Positions 7,707-15,450 of a stretch of 64,000 bases of DNA are shown here, in pieces (position 1 is the stretch's first letter; each line of letters starts with the position of its first letter). The position numbers were made by a program, and so were the translations under genes. Below the pieces are notes generated by a model, which did no database searches, was not told the DNA's origin, and was given only the letters and a program-made list of their open reading frames with translations. Source of the stretch: Streptomyces sp. BV286 (GTDB taxonomy: Bacteria; Actinomycetota; Actinomycetes; Streptomycetales; Streptomycetaceae). The stretch spans positions 29,484 to 93,483 of the forward strand of contig NZ_JAHRIB010000133.1 of assembly GCF_019090165.1 (NCBI RefSeq). The letters run 5' to 3'.

Positions 7707-9470
7707 TCAGGGGGCCACCGGGCAGCCCGCCACCAGATGCAGGCGATCGCCGGAGAAGGCATCCCGTAGTACCTGGTCATGGGTCACCAGGACGATCGCC
7801 CCGGAGTAGCGGGTCAGAGCCTCCTGGAACTCGTCCGTGAGCGCCGGGGAGATGTGGTTGGTGGGTTCGTCCAGGACGAGCAGCTCGGCGGGACGGGACA
7901 CCAGCCGGGCCAGTTCGATCCGTCGGCGTTGGCCGGCCGACAACCCTGCGGCGGGGATCAGCAGGTCCTCCGCGCGGAACAGCCCCATGGCAAGAAGTTC
8001 CTCCGCGTACTCCTCCGACGGGCCGAGCCGGCCGGCCGCATAGGCGGAGAGCAGGGTGGCTCCTGGGGCGGTGGGCAGCGGCGCCGGTTCCTGTGGGAGG
8101 TAGCCGATTCGGGCCCGCACCCGGACGTCGCCCTTGTCGGCCCGTCGTACACGCGCGAGCAGCCGCAGAAGTGTCGACTTGCCGGCCCCGTTGGGTCCGG
8201 AGACCAGGAGACGGCCACCGGCCGGGACCCGTAGCTCCGGCACCCGGAGCCGGTCTCCGACCACCACGTCGTCGACCTCGACCAGCGACGGAGCCGTCCC
8301 GGGCGGCACTGGCGAAGGTGAGTCCTCCGGTGCCGAGGACCGGTCCACGAGCGGCTTTGCCCTGCCTGTCCGCAACGCGACGGTGAAGCGGAGCGGTTCC
8401 GGGGGCGGCGGCACCGGGTGGGTTCGCAGGTGTTCCAGTCGGACGCGAGCCGCCCGGACCCTGCCGGACAGTTTGGCTTCCGAAGACCGCCGATGTTTGC
8501 CGAAGCCCTGCTGGGGGTCCTTTCCGGTGCTCGCGAGGCGGGTACCGGCCATGTCGACAAGGGTTTCGGCTCGAGCCGTCTCCTCCCGCCACTCACGGTG
8601 TTCCTGGGCCAGTCGGCGCCGTTCGGTCTCGCGGGCGGCCCGGTAGCCGTCCCAGCCGTCGCCGTAGCGGCGCACGGTCCGTGTGTCCGCGTCGACCTCC
8701 AGGATCGTCGTGGCGTACTGCCGCAGGAACGCGCGGTCGTGGGTGACGACCACGACCGTTCCCTGGTGGGTGGTGAGGCGCCGTCGCAGCCATGTGACGG
8801 CATCGGCGTCGAGGTGGTTCGTCGGTTCGTCGAGGAGGAGGAGTTCGGCTCCCGCACACAGTGTGCCGACGAGGGCCAGCCGGGAGCGTTCGCCGCCGGA
8901 CAGGGTGCCCAGGGTCCGCTCCCGGTCGAGTCCGCCGATTCCCAGCCCGTCGAGGGCGGCGGCGACCCGCGCGTCCGCCTCGTATCCGCCGCGTTCGGCG
9001 AAGGTCTCCAACAGCTCGCCGTAGCGGGTGAGTTCGTCGGCTGAGGCGTCTGCGAGGGTTCCCTCGGCTCGGCGCAGCTCGCGCTCGAGTGCGCGCAGTT
9101 CAGTGAGGTCGGCGTCGATGGCGTCTCGGACGGTGGAGGTGGCCGCCAGGGCGGAGGTCTGGGCAAGGTGAGCGACCCCGCCCGGGGCATGAAGCGTGAT
9201 CTCTCCTTCGTCGGGGGTGTCGAGCCCGACGAGGAGACGGACCAGGGTTGATTTACCGGATCCGTTCTCGCCCACGACCGCGACCCGCTCGCCGGGGCGG
9301 ACGGTGAACGAGACCCGGTCGAGGACACGGCGAGGTCCGTAGTCCTTGCAGAGATCACGGACCGCGAGCTGGAACCGGTCGGCGCCGGCCGGGCGTGGAC
9401 CATCCGCCGGAACGGAGGCGGTCGCGGCGCCGCCGAGTACGGACGAGGGGTGATGGGCGCGTTCGCGCAT
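7707..9470 (-). CDS. ABC-F ATPase, probable ribosome protection (antibiotic resistance) protein
   Basis: 587 residues from the ATG at 9470 (M-R-E-R-A-H-H-P-S-S); no membrane segments. Two ABC domains: Walker A G-E-N-G-S-G-K-S-T with signature L-S-G-G-E and L-L-L-D-E-P-T-N-H-L-D, then G-P-N-G-A-G-K-S-T with L-S-A-G-Q and V-L-D-E-P-T-N-H-I-S. The intervening basic helical linker (A-R-A-E-T-L-V-D-M-A-G-T-R-L-A-S-T-G-K) is the tRNA/ribosome-contacting element of ABC-F proteins. In streptomycetes this architecture is typical of OleB/TlrC/LmrC-like proteins for macrolides, lincosamides or streptogramins. An eight-codon aromatic leader upstream suggests control by ribosome stalling. The drug specificity is unknown. 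Confidence 0.9.
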   Translation of the reverse strand: MRERAHHPSSVLGGAATASVPADGPRPAGADRFQLAVRDLCKDYGPRRVLDRVSFTVRPGERVAVVGENGSGKSTLVRLLVGLDTPDEGEITLHAPGGVAHLAQTSALAATSTVRDAIDADLTELRALERELRRAEGTLADASADELTRYGELLETFAERGGYEADARVAAALDGLGIGGLDRERTLGTLSGGERSRLALVGTLCAGAELLLLDEPTNHLDADAVTWLRRRLTTHQGTVVVVTHDRAFLRQYATTILEVDADTRTVRRYGDGWDGYRAARETERRRLAQEHREWREETARAETLVDMAGTRLASTGKDPQQGFGKHRRSSEAKLSGRVRAARVRLEHLRTHPVPPPPEPLRFTVALRTGRAKPLVDRSSAPEDSPSPVPPGTAPSLVEVDDVVVGDRLRVPELRVPAGGRLLVSGPNGAGKSTLLRLLARVRRADKGDVRVRARIGYLPQEPAPLPTAPGATLLSAYAAGRLGPSEEYAEELLAMGLFRAEDLLIPAAGLSAGQRRRIELARLVSRPAELLVLDEPTNHISPALTDEFQEALTRYSGAIVLVTHDQVLRDAFSGDRLHLVAGCPVAP

Positions 9471-9737
9471 GGTGGTACTTCCCTGACATGGGGCGGCCGG
9501 TCCGGCTGGAGAGGCATCGGCCGTGATGGGTACGGGACATGTCGGGGGAACTTGGAGAGCCCCGGTGCGCATCACCTGAACCTGACGCGCGAGCGCCGCC
9601 CGGCAGGTCGCCGCGGGAGCGGGCCTGGCACACGACGCGAGGGAGCGCACGGAACGGCGTTGCGCAGCGCGGTACGCGGCCCTCTGGTCAGGTGGCCGGT
9701 ACGTCGGTATGTCGGTGCGCGGCCGGGGGTCGGTGTG

Positions 9738-9753
9738 TTCCCGGACCCGGGAA
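9738..9753 (-). promoter_or_regulatory. hairpin next to ABC-F leader peptide
   Basis: The arms ttcccgg and ccgggaa form a 7-bp stem with a 2-nt loop, starting immediately after the leader peptide stop on the minus strand. The tight loop would be strained, but the position fits an attenuator element. Confidence 0.35.
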
Positions 9754-9780
9754 TCAGAGGAAGAAGTAGAAGCTACCCAT
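9754..9780 (-). CDS. eight-residue leader peptide MGSFYFFL of the ABC-F gene
   Basis: On the minus strand, ATG at 9780 begins a short frame that encodes M-G-S-F-Y-F-F-L and stops with TGA at 9756-9754, 284 nt before the ABC-F start. Runs of aromatic residues in very short upstream ORFs are known in ribosome-mediated attenuators of ABC-F and erm genes, where the drug-bound ribosome stalls. The peptide is too short for statistical support; its composition and place are the evidence. Confidence 0.55.
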   Translation of the reverse strand: MGSFYFFL

Positions 9781-9961
9781 ACGCCCACCCTAGCCGACGG
9801 CCGCGAAGCCCGGCATTCGATATTCCGGCGGCCGCTCCCTCACGCCCCGCGTCCGCGTCACTGGCGCATGGGGCCTTCGGCCATGCCGCTGGCCAGGCGC
9901 TGGGGCGCCGATCGTCGTCCGCGTGCGGCGCAGGCTACGTGCCGGACCGTATGCGGGGAGG

Positions 9962-10549
9962 TCAGAGCATGGGAGGCAGGCCCGGCTCCGGCAGCACCTG
10001 CAGGGAGTTCAGCGTGAAAGCCAGCAGGTGATAGTGGCCCACCAGCATCGGCAACTCGATCAGTTGGCGTTCCGTCAGGTGCCCTCTCAGCCCCTCCCAC
10101 GTCGAGCCGCTGATCCGTGCCTCGGAGCGCAACTCGTCGGTCGCCCGCAGCAGCAGCGACTGCCTTTCGGTCCAACCCGGTGCGTCAGGACCTACCGCCA
10201 CCCGGTTCATGTCGTCCGGCGTCAGCCCGGCCTTCGCAGCGATCCCCACATGCTGCCCCCACTCGTAGGGCGAACCGCAGTTGCGCGCCACCCGGAGGAT
10301 GACCAACTCGCGGTCGGCGAAGGGAAGTTCGCCCGCGAGCAGCAGCTGGCTGCTGAACGGCAGCCAGGCTGCGAACAGTTCCGGGTGACGAGCGAGCGTG
10401 GTGAAGACGTGTGCCTCGCCGAGTGAGGACACACCGAGTCCGAGCGAGGCGATGTCCGCGGACAGCGTCTCCCGCACGGATTCTGCCCATTCCTCGGCAG
10501 GCTGCGGAGGAATCCTGGGCTCGGCGGAAGACATCGGCGAGTCGGGCAC
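9962..10549 (-). CDS. carboxymuconolactone decarboxylase (CMD) family protein
   Basis: 195 residues (ATG 10549; alternative ATG 10534). The CMD core is seen in L-P-F-A-D-R-E-L-V-I-L-R-V-A-R-N-C-G-S-P-Y-E-W-G-Q-H: instead of the AhpD C-x-x-C active site it has E-W-x-x-H, as in many actinobacterial CMD-like proteins of unknown activity. The C-terminal L-I-E-L-P-M-L-V-G-H-Y-H-L-L-A is also typical. It may be a hydroperoxide-related or decarboxylase-like enzyme, but the substrate is unassigned. No operon partner is evident. Confidence 0.85.
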   Translation of the reverse strand: MPDSPMSSAEPRIPPQPAEEWAESVRETLSADIASLGLGVSSLGEAHVFTTLARHPELFAAWLPFSSQLLLAGELPFADRELVILRVARNCGSPYEWGQHVGIAAKAGLTPDDMNRVAVGPDAPGWTERQSLLLRATDELRSEARISGSTWEGLRGHLTERQLIELPMLVGHYHLLAFTLNSLQVLPEPGLPPML

Positions 10550-10680
10550 GCGGCCACGCTACGCCACACGCCGGTTGGAGGATACGTCGGCGACAAGCCG
10601 CATCGGCGGCGCCGGCTGGTCCGGCTGAGGGCAGCCCGGTCCGCGGGCAGGAGTCGTAGGACTGCGGCGTTCGAGGCTGC

Positions 10681-11415
10681 CTACCCGTCGGGATCGAGGG
10701 TGCCCACTGCCGGAGCGTCACTCCGTGCGACCGCCAGCGCGTCGGCCAGCTCGTACAAACTGTTCGCCCGCCAATCGAACGAGTCGGACTCCTGGGGAGG
10801 GTCCCCAACCGGTCTTTGCACGTACGCAGTTCGCATGCCGAGCGCTTGGGCCCCGCGAAGGTCCCAGGCGTGCGCTGCGACCATCAGCACGCGCCTTGGC
10901 GGGCATCCCGCCGCGTCGATCGCGAGCCGGTAGACCTCCGGGGCGGGCTTGTAGGCCCGCGCGTCCTCGGCGGACAGAGCCTGATGCCAGCGCAGCCCGG
11001 CGTGGGCGTTGAGACGCAACAGGGCCGCGCGACTTGCGTTGGAGAGACCCATGAGCGGAAACCGCCGCGCGAGCCGCGTCAGTGCGGCGAGAGAGTCGCC
11101 CCAGGGTTTCAGCCGCTGGCCCGCGGTAGCCAGTCGCTCGATGCGCGCGAGGTCGGTGAGCCCGGCACGGTCGGCCACCCGCTGAGCTGCCTCGCGGTCG
11201 ATGATCTCGGTGTTTGCGTATGCCCTGTTGCCCTCTCCGATGCGTCGCTGCTCGCGTTCGACGTGTTTTCGCCACTCGGTGAGCAACTGGTCGACGGTTG
11301 ATTCGTCGGACACGGGAACCGCGTCGCGAAGGGCGGCCCGGAGTCCGCCTGTCTCGTCGACCATGGTCCCCAGGACGTCGAAGAGGACGACCTCGATGTC
11401 GCGCGATGGGACCAT
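10681..11415 (-). CDS. haloacid dehalogenase type II-like HAD hydrolase
   Basis: 244 residues from the ATG at 11415 (M-V-P-S-R-D-I-E-V-V-L-F-D). Motif I is V-L-F-D-V-L-G-T-M-V-D with the nucleophilic Asp; motif II is M-G-L-S-N-A-S; motif III lies near Y-K-P-A-P-E-V-Y; and motif IV is V-A-A-H-A-W-D-L-R-G-A. The A-H-x-W-D form and cap helices match L-2-haloacid dehalogenase type II rather than phosphatases. It could release halide from small 2-haloacids. It is divergent from the NB-ARC locus. Confidence 0.88.
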   Translation of the reverse strand: MVPSRDIEVVLFDVLGTMVDETGGLRAALRDAVPVSDESTVDQLLTEWRKHVEREQRRIGEGNRAYANTEIIDREAAQRVADRAGLTDLARIERLATAGQRLKPWGDSLAALTRLARRFPLMGLSNASRAALLRLNAHAGLRWHQALSAEDARAYKPAPEVYRLAIDAAGCPPRRVLMVAAHAWDLRGAQALGMRTAYVQRPVGDPPQESDSFDWRANSLYELADALAVARSDAPAVGTLDPDG

Positions 11416-11801
11416 CCGGCCTCCTTTGTCGCGGGCGGTCACGACGTGGCGGGGTGGCACATGGGCCGGACGGCCAGGAGGACATCCTTCCTTCGCGCCT
11501 GTTCGGCACTTGCGTGCACGGGTGGGCAATCCGGCCCGCCACCACAACCGTGTCACCGGTCCAGCAGGTAACGATTGTCGCCCAGTGTTAATCACCTGTC
11601 AAGGCGGTGACGCGCACTCTCCATAAGTCCGGAGTATCAGGCGCGGCACCGTGGGCAGCGGGGCCCGAACACGTTTCCGGCGCCCGGTGAAGCACACACT
11701 CCCGCTGACTACCTGTATTCCGGGGAACACGCTACGTCCACACCGTCGGGCCGCTACGGTCTCAAGCCAATCAGTACGGAACGGGCGAAGAGGTGTGGGG
11801 C
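11416..11801. other. divergent intergenic region before NB-ARC locus
   Basis: No gene is supported in these 386 bases. A small imperfect repeat, tcacc...ggtga (about 11593-11611), lies in an AT-richer patch (ttaatcacctg) that is the best candidate promoter/operator zone for the divergent genes. The ribosome binding site gaagagg is at about 11787-11793. Confidence 0.35.
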
Positions 11802-12269
11802 ATGCTTCCTGAGGTCTTGGTGTCGTTGGCTGCGGCCGGTGGTGGCGCAGTCGTGCAAGCGGCGGGAACGGACGCGTGGTCCCGGTTCAGCAGTCAGGTC
11901 GCACGCTGGCTCGGACGAGGAGACGCGCAGTCGGAACAGGGTGAGCTGGAGCGGCTGCGTGACAGCGCCTCGGAACTCGTGTCGGCGGGGCAGGCCGAGC
12001 ACGTGAGGCTTCACCACGAAGCCCTGTGGCAGGAGCGCATCGAACGGTTGTTAGAGACACTGGGTGACCTCGAACGCCGGCAGGCCGCCGAGGAACTGAG
12101 GGTTCTCCTCCACGGGTACGCCCGGCCCGCCGACGACAGCGGCCACGCCGGGCCCGCCGTCGGCCGGGACGTGAACGTGCGGGCGGACAACGGATCGATC
12201 GCCGCCAATGTGCTGAACGGAGGGGCGCACATCGGTCGCCCTTCGATGCCGGACCCCTCCCAGGGCTGA
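11802..12269 (+). CDS. small helical protein paired with NB-ARC ATPase
   Basis: 155 residues from the ATG at 11802; agagg is 8 nt upstream, whereas the GTG at 11793 is too close to it. The N-terminal segment is hydrophobic/alanine-rich (L-V-S-L-A-A-A-G-G-G-A-V-V-Q-A-A). A central charged helical region may be coiled coil (L-E-R-L-R-D-S-A-S-E-L and L-E-T-L-G-D-L-E-R-R-Q-A-A-E-E-L-R). The C-terminal linker is N-V-R-A-D-N-G-S-I-A-A-N-V-L-N-G. A similar G-S-I/G-G-V-type linker begins the next protein, so the two probably act together. I infer an adaptor or effector-associated role in a STAND-type conflict system. Confidence 0.7.
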   Translation: MLPEVLVSLAAAGGGAVVQAAGTDAWSRFSSQVARWLGRGDAQSEQGELERLRDSASELVSAGQAEHVRLHHEALWQERIERLLETLGDLERRQAAEELRVLLHGYARPADDSGHAGPAVGRDVNVRADNGSIAANVLNGGAHIGRPSMPDPSQG

Positions 12270-12271
12270 GC

Positions 12272-12314
12272 GGTACGGCACCGGGAGGGTCCCGCCCCGG
12301 GCAAGTGCCGTACC
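12272..12314 (+). promoter_or_regulatory. 10-bp inverted repeat covering the NB-ARC start codon
   Basis: ggtacggcac (12272-12281) and gtgccgtacc (12305-12314) are perfect reverse complements. The right arm begins with the GTG proposed as the start of the NB-ARC gene. The stem could terminate transcription or block initiation between the two genes. Confidence 0.5.
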
Positions 12315-14626
12315 CCCGAAGCGAACCGGGAGGCATCAGCGCCAACACCGGTGGCGTGGCGATCGGCAACTACCACGCCCCGCCTTGCCACGGAGTGGCC
12401 GCGCCCGGCCTGCCGGGAAGCATGCCGCGTCAGATCGGAACCATCCCGCGCCAGGCCGAGTGCTTCCAGTACCGCAGCATTGCCGAGGCCATGAGGGGTG
12501 CCTCGGACGTCGAGGACGCCGCCGCCTACGTCCTGTCGGGGATGGGCGGGGTGGGCAAGACCCAACTCGCGGCCGCCTATGCCCGCGATGCGTGGAAGGA
12601 CGGCCGGCTGGACCTGGTCGTGTGGATCAACGCCAACACCCGCGCGGGCATCGTGACCGTCTACGCGGAGGCGGCAGCGGAACTGCTCGGCGCCGATGCC
12701 GGCAGTCCGGAACATGCCGCCGACGCCTTCCTGGCCTGGCTCGAACCCAAGTCCCAGCCGTATCCCTCACGGTGGCTCGTCGTCCTGGACGATGTCTCAC
12801 ATCCGGACGACCTGCGTCATCTGTGGCCCCCGAGCAGTCCGCACGGCACCACTGTGGTGACCACCCGGCGGCGTGACGCGGCGCTGAGCGGCGACGGCCG
12901 ACGCATGGTGGGCATCGGACTGTTCCAGCCGGACGAGGCCCTCACCTACCTGTCGCGGGCACTGGCAGCGCATGGTCGTACCGAGCCCGCCGAGCAGCTC
13001 GCACATCTCGCCGGGGATCTCGGGCGGCTGCCGCTTGCGCTGTCGCAGGGCGCCGCGTTCATGGTCGATTCCGGCCTCGACGCGGCCGGCTACCGCGATC
13101 TCCTGGCGGACGGGGCCCGCAACCTCACCGAACTGCTGCCCGAACCCGGCACTCTCCCGGACGACCAGCATGCCCCCGTCGCCGCAGCATGGGCGCTGTC
13201 CATCGACCAGGCCAGCGCTCTTCGCCCCGACGGTCTCGCGCGGCCGATGCTGCAACTCACCGCGATGCTCGACGCGAACGGCATCCCCACCTCCGTCCTG
13301 ACCAGCGCACCGGCTCTCGACTACCTCGCCCACCAACGGTCCAACCGTGGACGTCACCGCCGCAGCCAGCGTCGGCACGAGTGCACGACCGAGGAAGCAG
13401 TCGGAGCACTGCGGGCACTGCACCGGCTCAGCCTGATCGATCACACTCCCGGCAACCCCGGGCAGACCGTGCGAGTACACCAGCTCATCCAGCGCGCGGT
13501 CCGCGATGCGCTGGGACCGGCCCGGTACGAACCGCTGGTGCGTGCCGCCGCCGACGCCGTCATGGCCGCGTGGCCCGACATCGAACGGGACACCACCCTC
13601 GCCCAGGTCCTGCGAGCCAACGCCACGGCGTTGATACGGCACGGACACGGGGCGCTGCACCGGACACGCACACATCCGGTGCTGTTCCGGGTGGGCCGCA
13701 GTCTCGGCAAGACCGGGCAGGTCACCGCGGCCCGGGAGTACTTCGAGGACCTCATCGGAACGGTGGCTCTCCACCGGGGACCTGACCACCCGGACGCCCT
13801 GGCCGTACGCAGCGCCTACGCCCGGTGGCGAGGCGAGGCAGGGGACCCTTCCGGCGCAGCCGCGGCAACCTCCGAACTGCTCAAGGACCTGCTGCGGGTC
13901 CTCGGACCGGATCACGGCCAGACCTTCACAGCCCGCAGCAATCTCGCACGCTGGCGTGGCGAGTCGGGGGATCTCTCGGGCGCCGTACGGGAAACGGGCG
14001 AACTGCTGGAGGACCGATTACGGCTGCTCGGTCCGGAGCACCCGCGCACTCTCTCCACGCGCAGCAACCTGGAGTACTGGCGCGGCAGGACGGGTGACCC
14101 CCGGGCCGCAGCCTCAGCGACTGAGGAAGTACTGGCGGACATGCTGCGCCGGTTGGGCCCGGACCACCCCCATACCCTCACCGCACGCAGTCACCTGGCG
14201 CATCTGCGCGGCCAGGCCGGTGATCCCCTCGCCGCGGTCACGGCCACGGCGGAGCTGTTGGAAGACCGGCTGCGCGTGCTGGGACCGGATCACCCCGACA
14301 CGCTCACCACCCGCCATGAACTGGCCCGTTGGCGGGGTGAGGCGGGTGATCCCGAAGGGGCCGCCGATGCTCTGGCCGACCTGCTCAAGGACCGGTCACG
14401 TGTGCTGGGACCGGATCACCCTCGCACACTCGCCACCCGAAGCAATCTCGCCTGCTGGCGGAGCGAGGCCGGAGACCGCCGGGGCGCGGCGGAGATGACC
14501 GCCGAACTGCTGGAGGACCTGATCCGGGTGCTGGGACCGGACCACCCCTACACCCGCACGGCGCAGACCAATCTGGCGCGATGGCAGGCGCGGCCCGGAC
14601 AGGACGGGCTGCCCATCCCCTACTGA
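12305..14626 (+). CDS. NB-ARC/STAND ATPase with C-terminal tetratricopeptide repeats
   Basis: 773 residues from GTG 12305 (weak ribosome binding site; alternative ATG 12422). The order is: a short linker with S-A-N-T-G-G-V-A-I-G-N-Y-H; an NB-ARC domain with Walker A G-M-G-G-V-G-K-T (about 79-86), Walker B W-L-V-V-L-D-D-V (about 157-164), sensor-like V-V-T-T-R-R and G-R-L-P-L-A-L-S-Q-G; a winged-helix region; then seven G-P-(D/E)-H-P units spaced 42 residues apart (TPR) to the C-terminus. STAND proteins of this build oligomerise upon ligand sensing by the repeats. No catalytic effector is fused, so output may need the protein encoded at 11802. Confidence 0.88.
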   Translation: MPYPRSEPGGISANTGGVAIGNYHAPPCHGVAAPGLPGSMPRQIGTIPRQAECFQYRSIAEAMRGASDVEDAAAYVLSGMGGVGKTQLAAAYARDAWKDGRLDLVVWINANTRAGIVTVYAEAAAELLGADAGSPEHAADAFLAWLEPKSQPYPSRWLVVLDDVSHPDDLRHLWPPSSPHGTTVVTTRRRDAALSGDGRRMVGIGLFQPDEALTYLSRALAAHGRTEPAEQLAHLAGDLGRLPLALSQGAAFMVDSGLDAAGYRDLLADGARNLTELLPEPGTLPDDQHAPVAAAWALSIDQASALRPDGLARPMLQLTAMLDANGIPTSVLTSAPALDYLAHQRSNRGRHRRSQRRHECTTEEAVGALRALHRLSLIDHTPGNPGQTVRVHQLIQRAVRDALGPARYEPLVRAAADAVMAAWPDIERDTTLAQVLRANATALIRHGHGALHRTRTHPVLFRVGRSLGKTGQVTAAREYFEDLIGTVALHRGPDHPDALAVRSAYARWRGEAGDPSGAAAATSELLKDLLRVLGPDHGQTFTARSNLARWRGESGDLSGAVRETGELLEDRLRLLGPEHPRTLSTRSNLEYWRGRTGDPRAAASATEEVLADMLRRLGPDHPHTLTARSHLAHLRGQAGDPLAAVTATAELLEDRLRVLGPDHPDTLTTRHELARWRGEAGDPEGAADALADLLKDRSRVLGPDHPRTLATRSNLACWRSEAGDRRGAAEMTAELLEDLIRVLGPDHPYTRTAQTNLARWQARPGQDGLPIPY

Positions 14627-14689
14627 CCGCACGCTCCAGGTTCCAGCGGCCACGCGTCTCCCTCGGCTCGGCGGGCCTGCGCTGTGGTC

Positions 14690-15163
14690 CTACTCCCCGG
14701 CGCAGGCCGGGGCGTCCGCGTCGATGGACAGCGGGCTGCCTTCGGGCACGAGATAGGTGACGTACAACTCGACGGGCTCGGTGCCGAGGTTGCGGCCGAT
14801 GTGCACGTGCCGTGCTCCGGCCGGTTCTATGAACGACGCGCCCGTGGGTGTGGTCTCCACGGAGCAGTCCCGCAGCGTACGGGTGAGCGTGCCCGACTTG
14901 ACGACAGCGATGAGCTGACCCGGGTGGTGGTGCCAGCCTGTCGAACCGCCGGGTGCGATGGTGATGGACCGCACGATGACGTCCGTACGCCCCTTGGCCT
15001 TGATTTTCAGCGTGCCGGACGATGTGCCCTTGGCGAGGACCGTGCCGGTGACCCCGCTGCCGGGGGTGGCGAGCGCGGACGTCGACCCGAAGGCCAGCGC
15101 GACCGCGCAGCCTGTCATGACGAACGCTCTGCGGACCTTCCCTGTCCGAGACGTACTGCTCAC
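14690..15163 (-). CDS. secreted cupin-domain protein
   Basis: 157 residues using GTG at 15163 (V-S-S-T-S-R-T-G-K-V-R-R), which has a ggaggggga-type ribosome binding site; upstream codons in frame are not signal-like. A signal peptide (A-F-V-M-T-G-C-A-V-A-L-A-F-G-S-T-S-A-L-A) precedes a cupin: G-S-T-G-W-H-H-H-P-G-Q-L gives the metal-binding histidines of motif 1, and P-A-G-A-R-H-V-H-I-G-R-N motif 2. It is exported, probably metal-binding, and of unknown function. Two cysteines (D-C-S and C-A-G-E) could pair. Confidence 0.85.
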   Translation of the reverse strand: MSSTSRTGKVRRAFVMTGCAVALAFGSTSALATPGSGVTGTVLAKGTSSGTLKIKAKGRTDVIVRSITIAPGGSTGWHHHPGQLIAVVKSGTLTRTLRDCSVETTPTGASFIEPAGARHVHIGRNLGTEPVELYVTYLVPEGSPLSIDADAPACAGE

Positions 15164-15450
15164 GGAAATCCCCCTCCGGATCGGCCAACTGGTCTGCTCA
15201 TGTGGTGACTTGAGCCCGACAGACTCACTGCCCCTGCTCGCCGCCGTCCACACCCCGGTTGTCCTGATCGCTCCCAGCCGCTCGCAAGGAACCGGGTCTC
15301 CCCGCTACTCGAACGCCTGCCGTCCGGCGGCACGCCTCCGTGTGTCGACCCGGTCGGAGGGGCAGCCGCTCGGACGGCGGGCTCGGCGGAGCCGCGTCGC
15401 ACCCGCCGTCCGCCGGGCGGGCACGTCGCCGTCCCTCCACGCCCTCGCCG

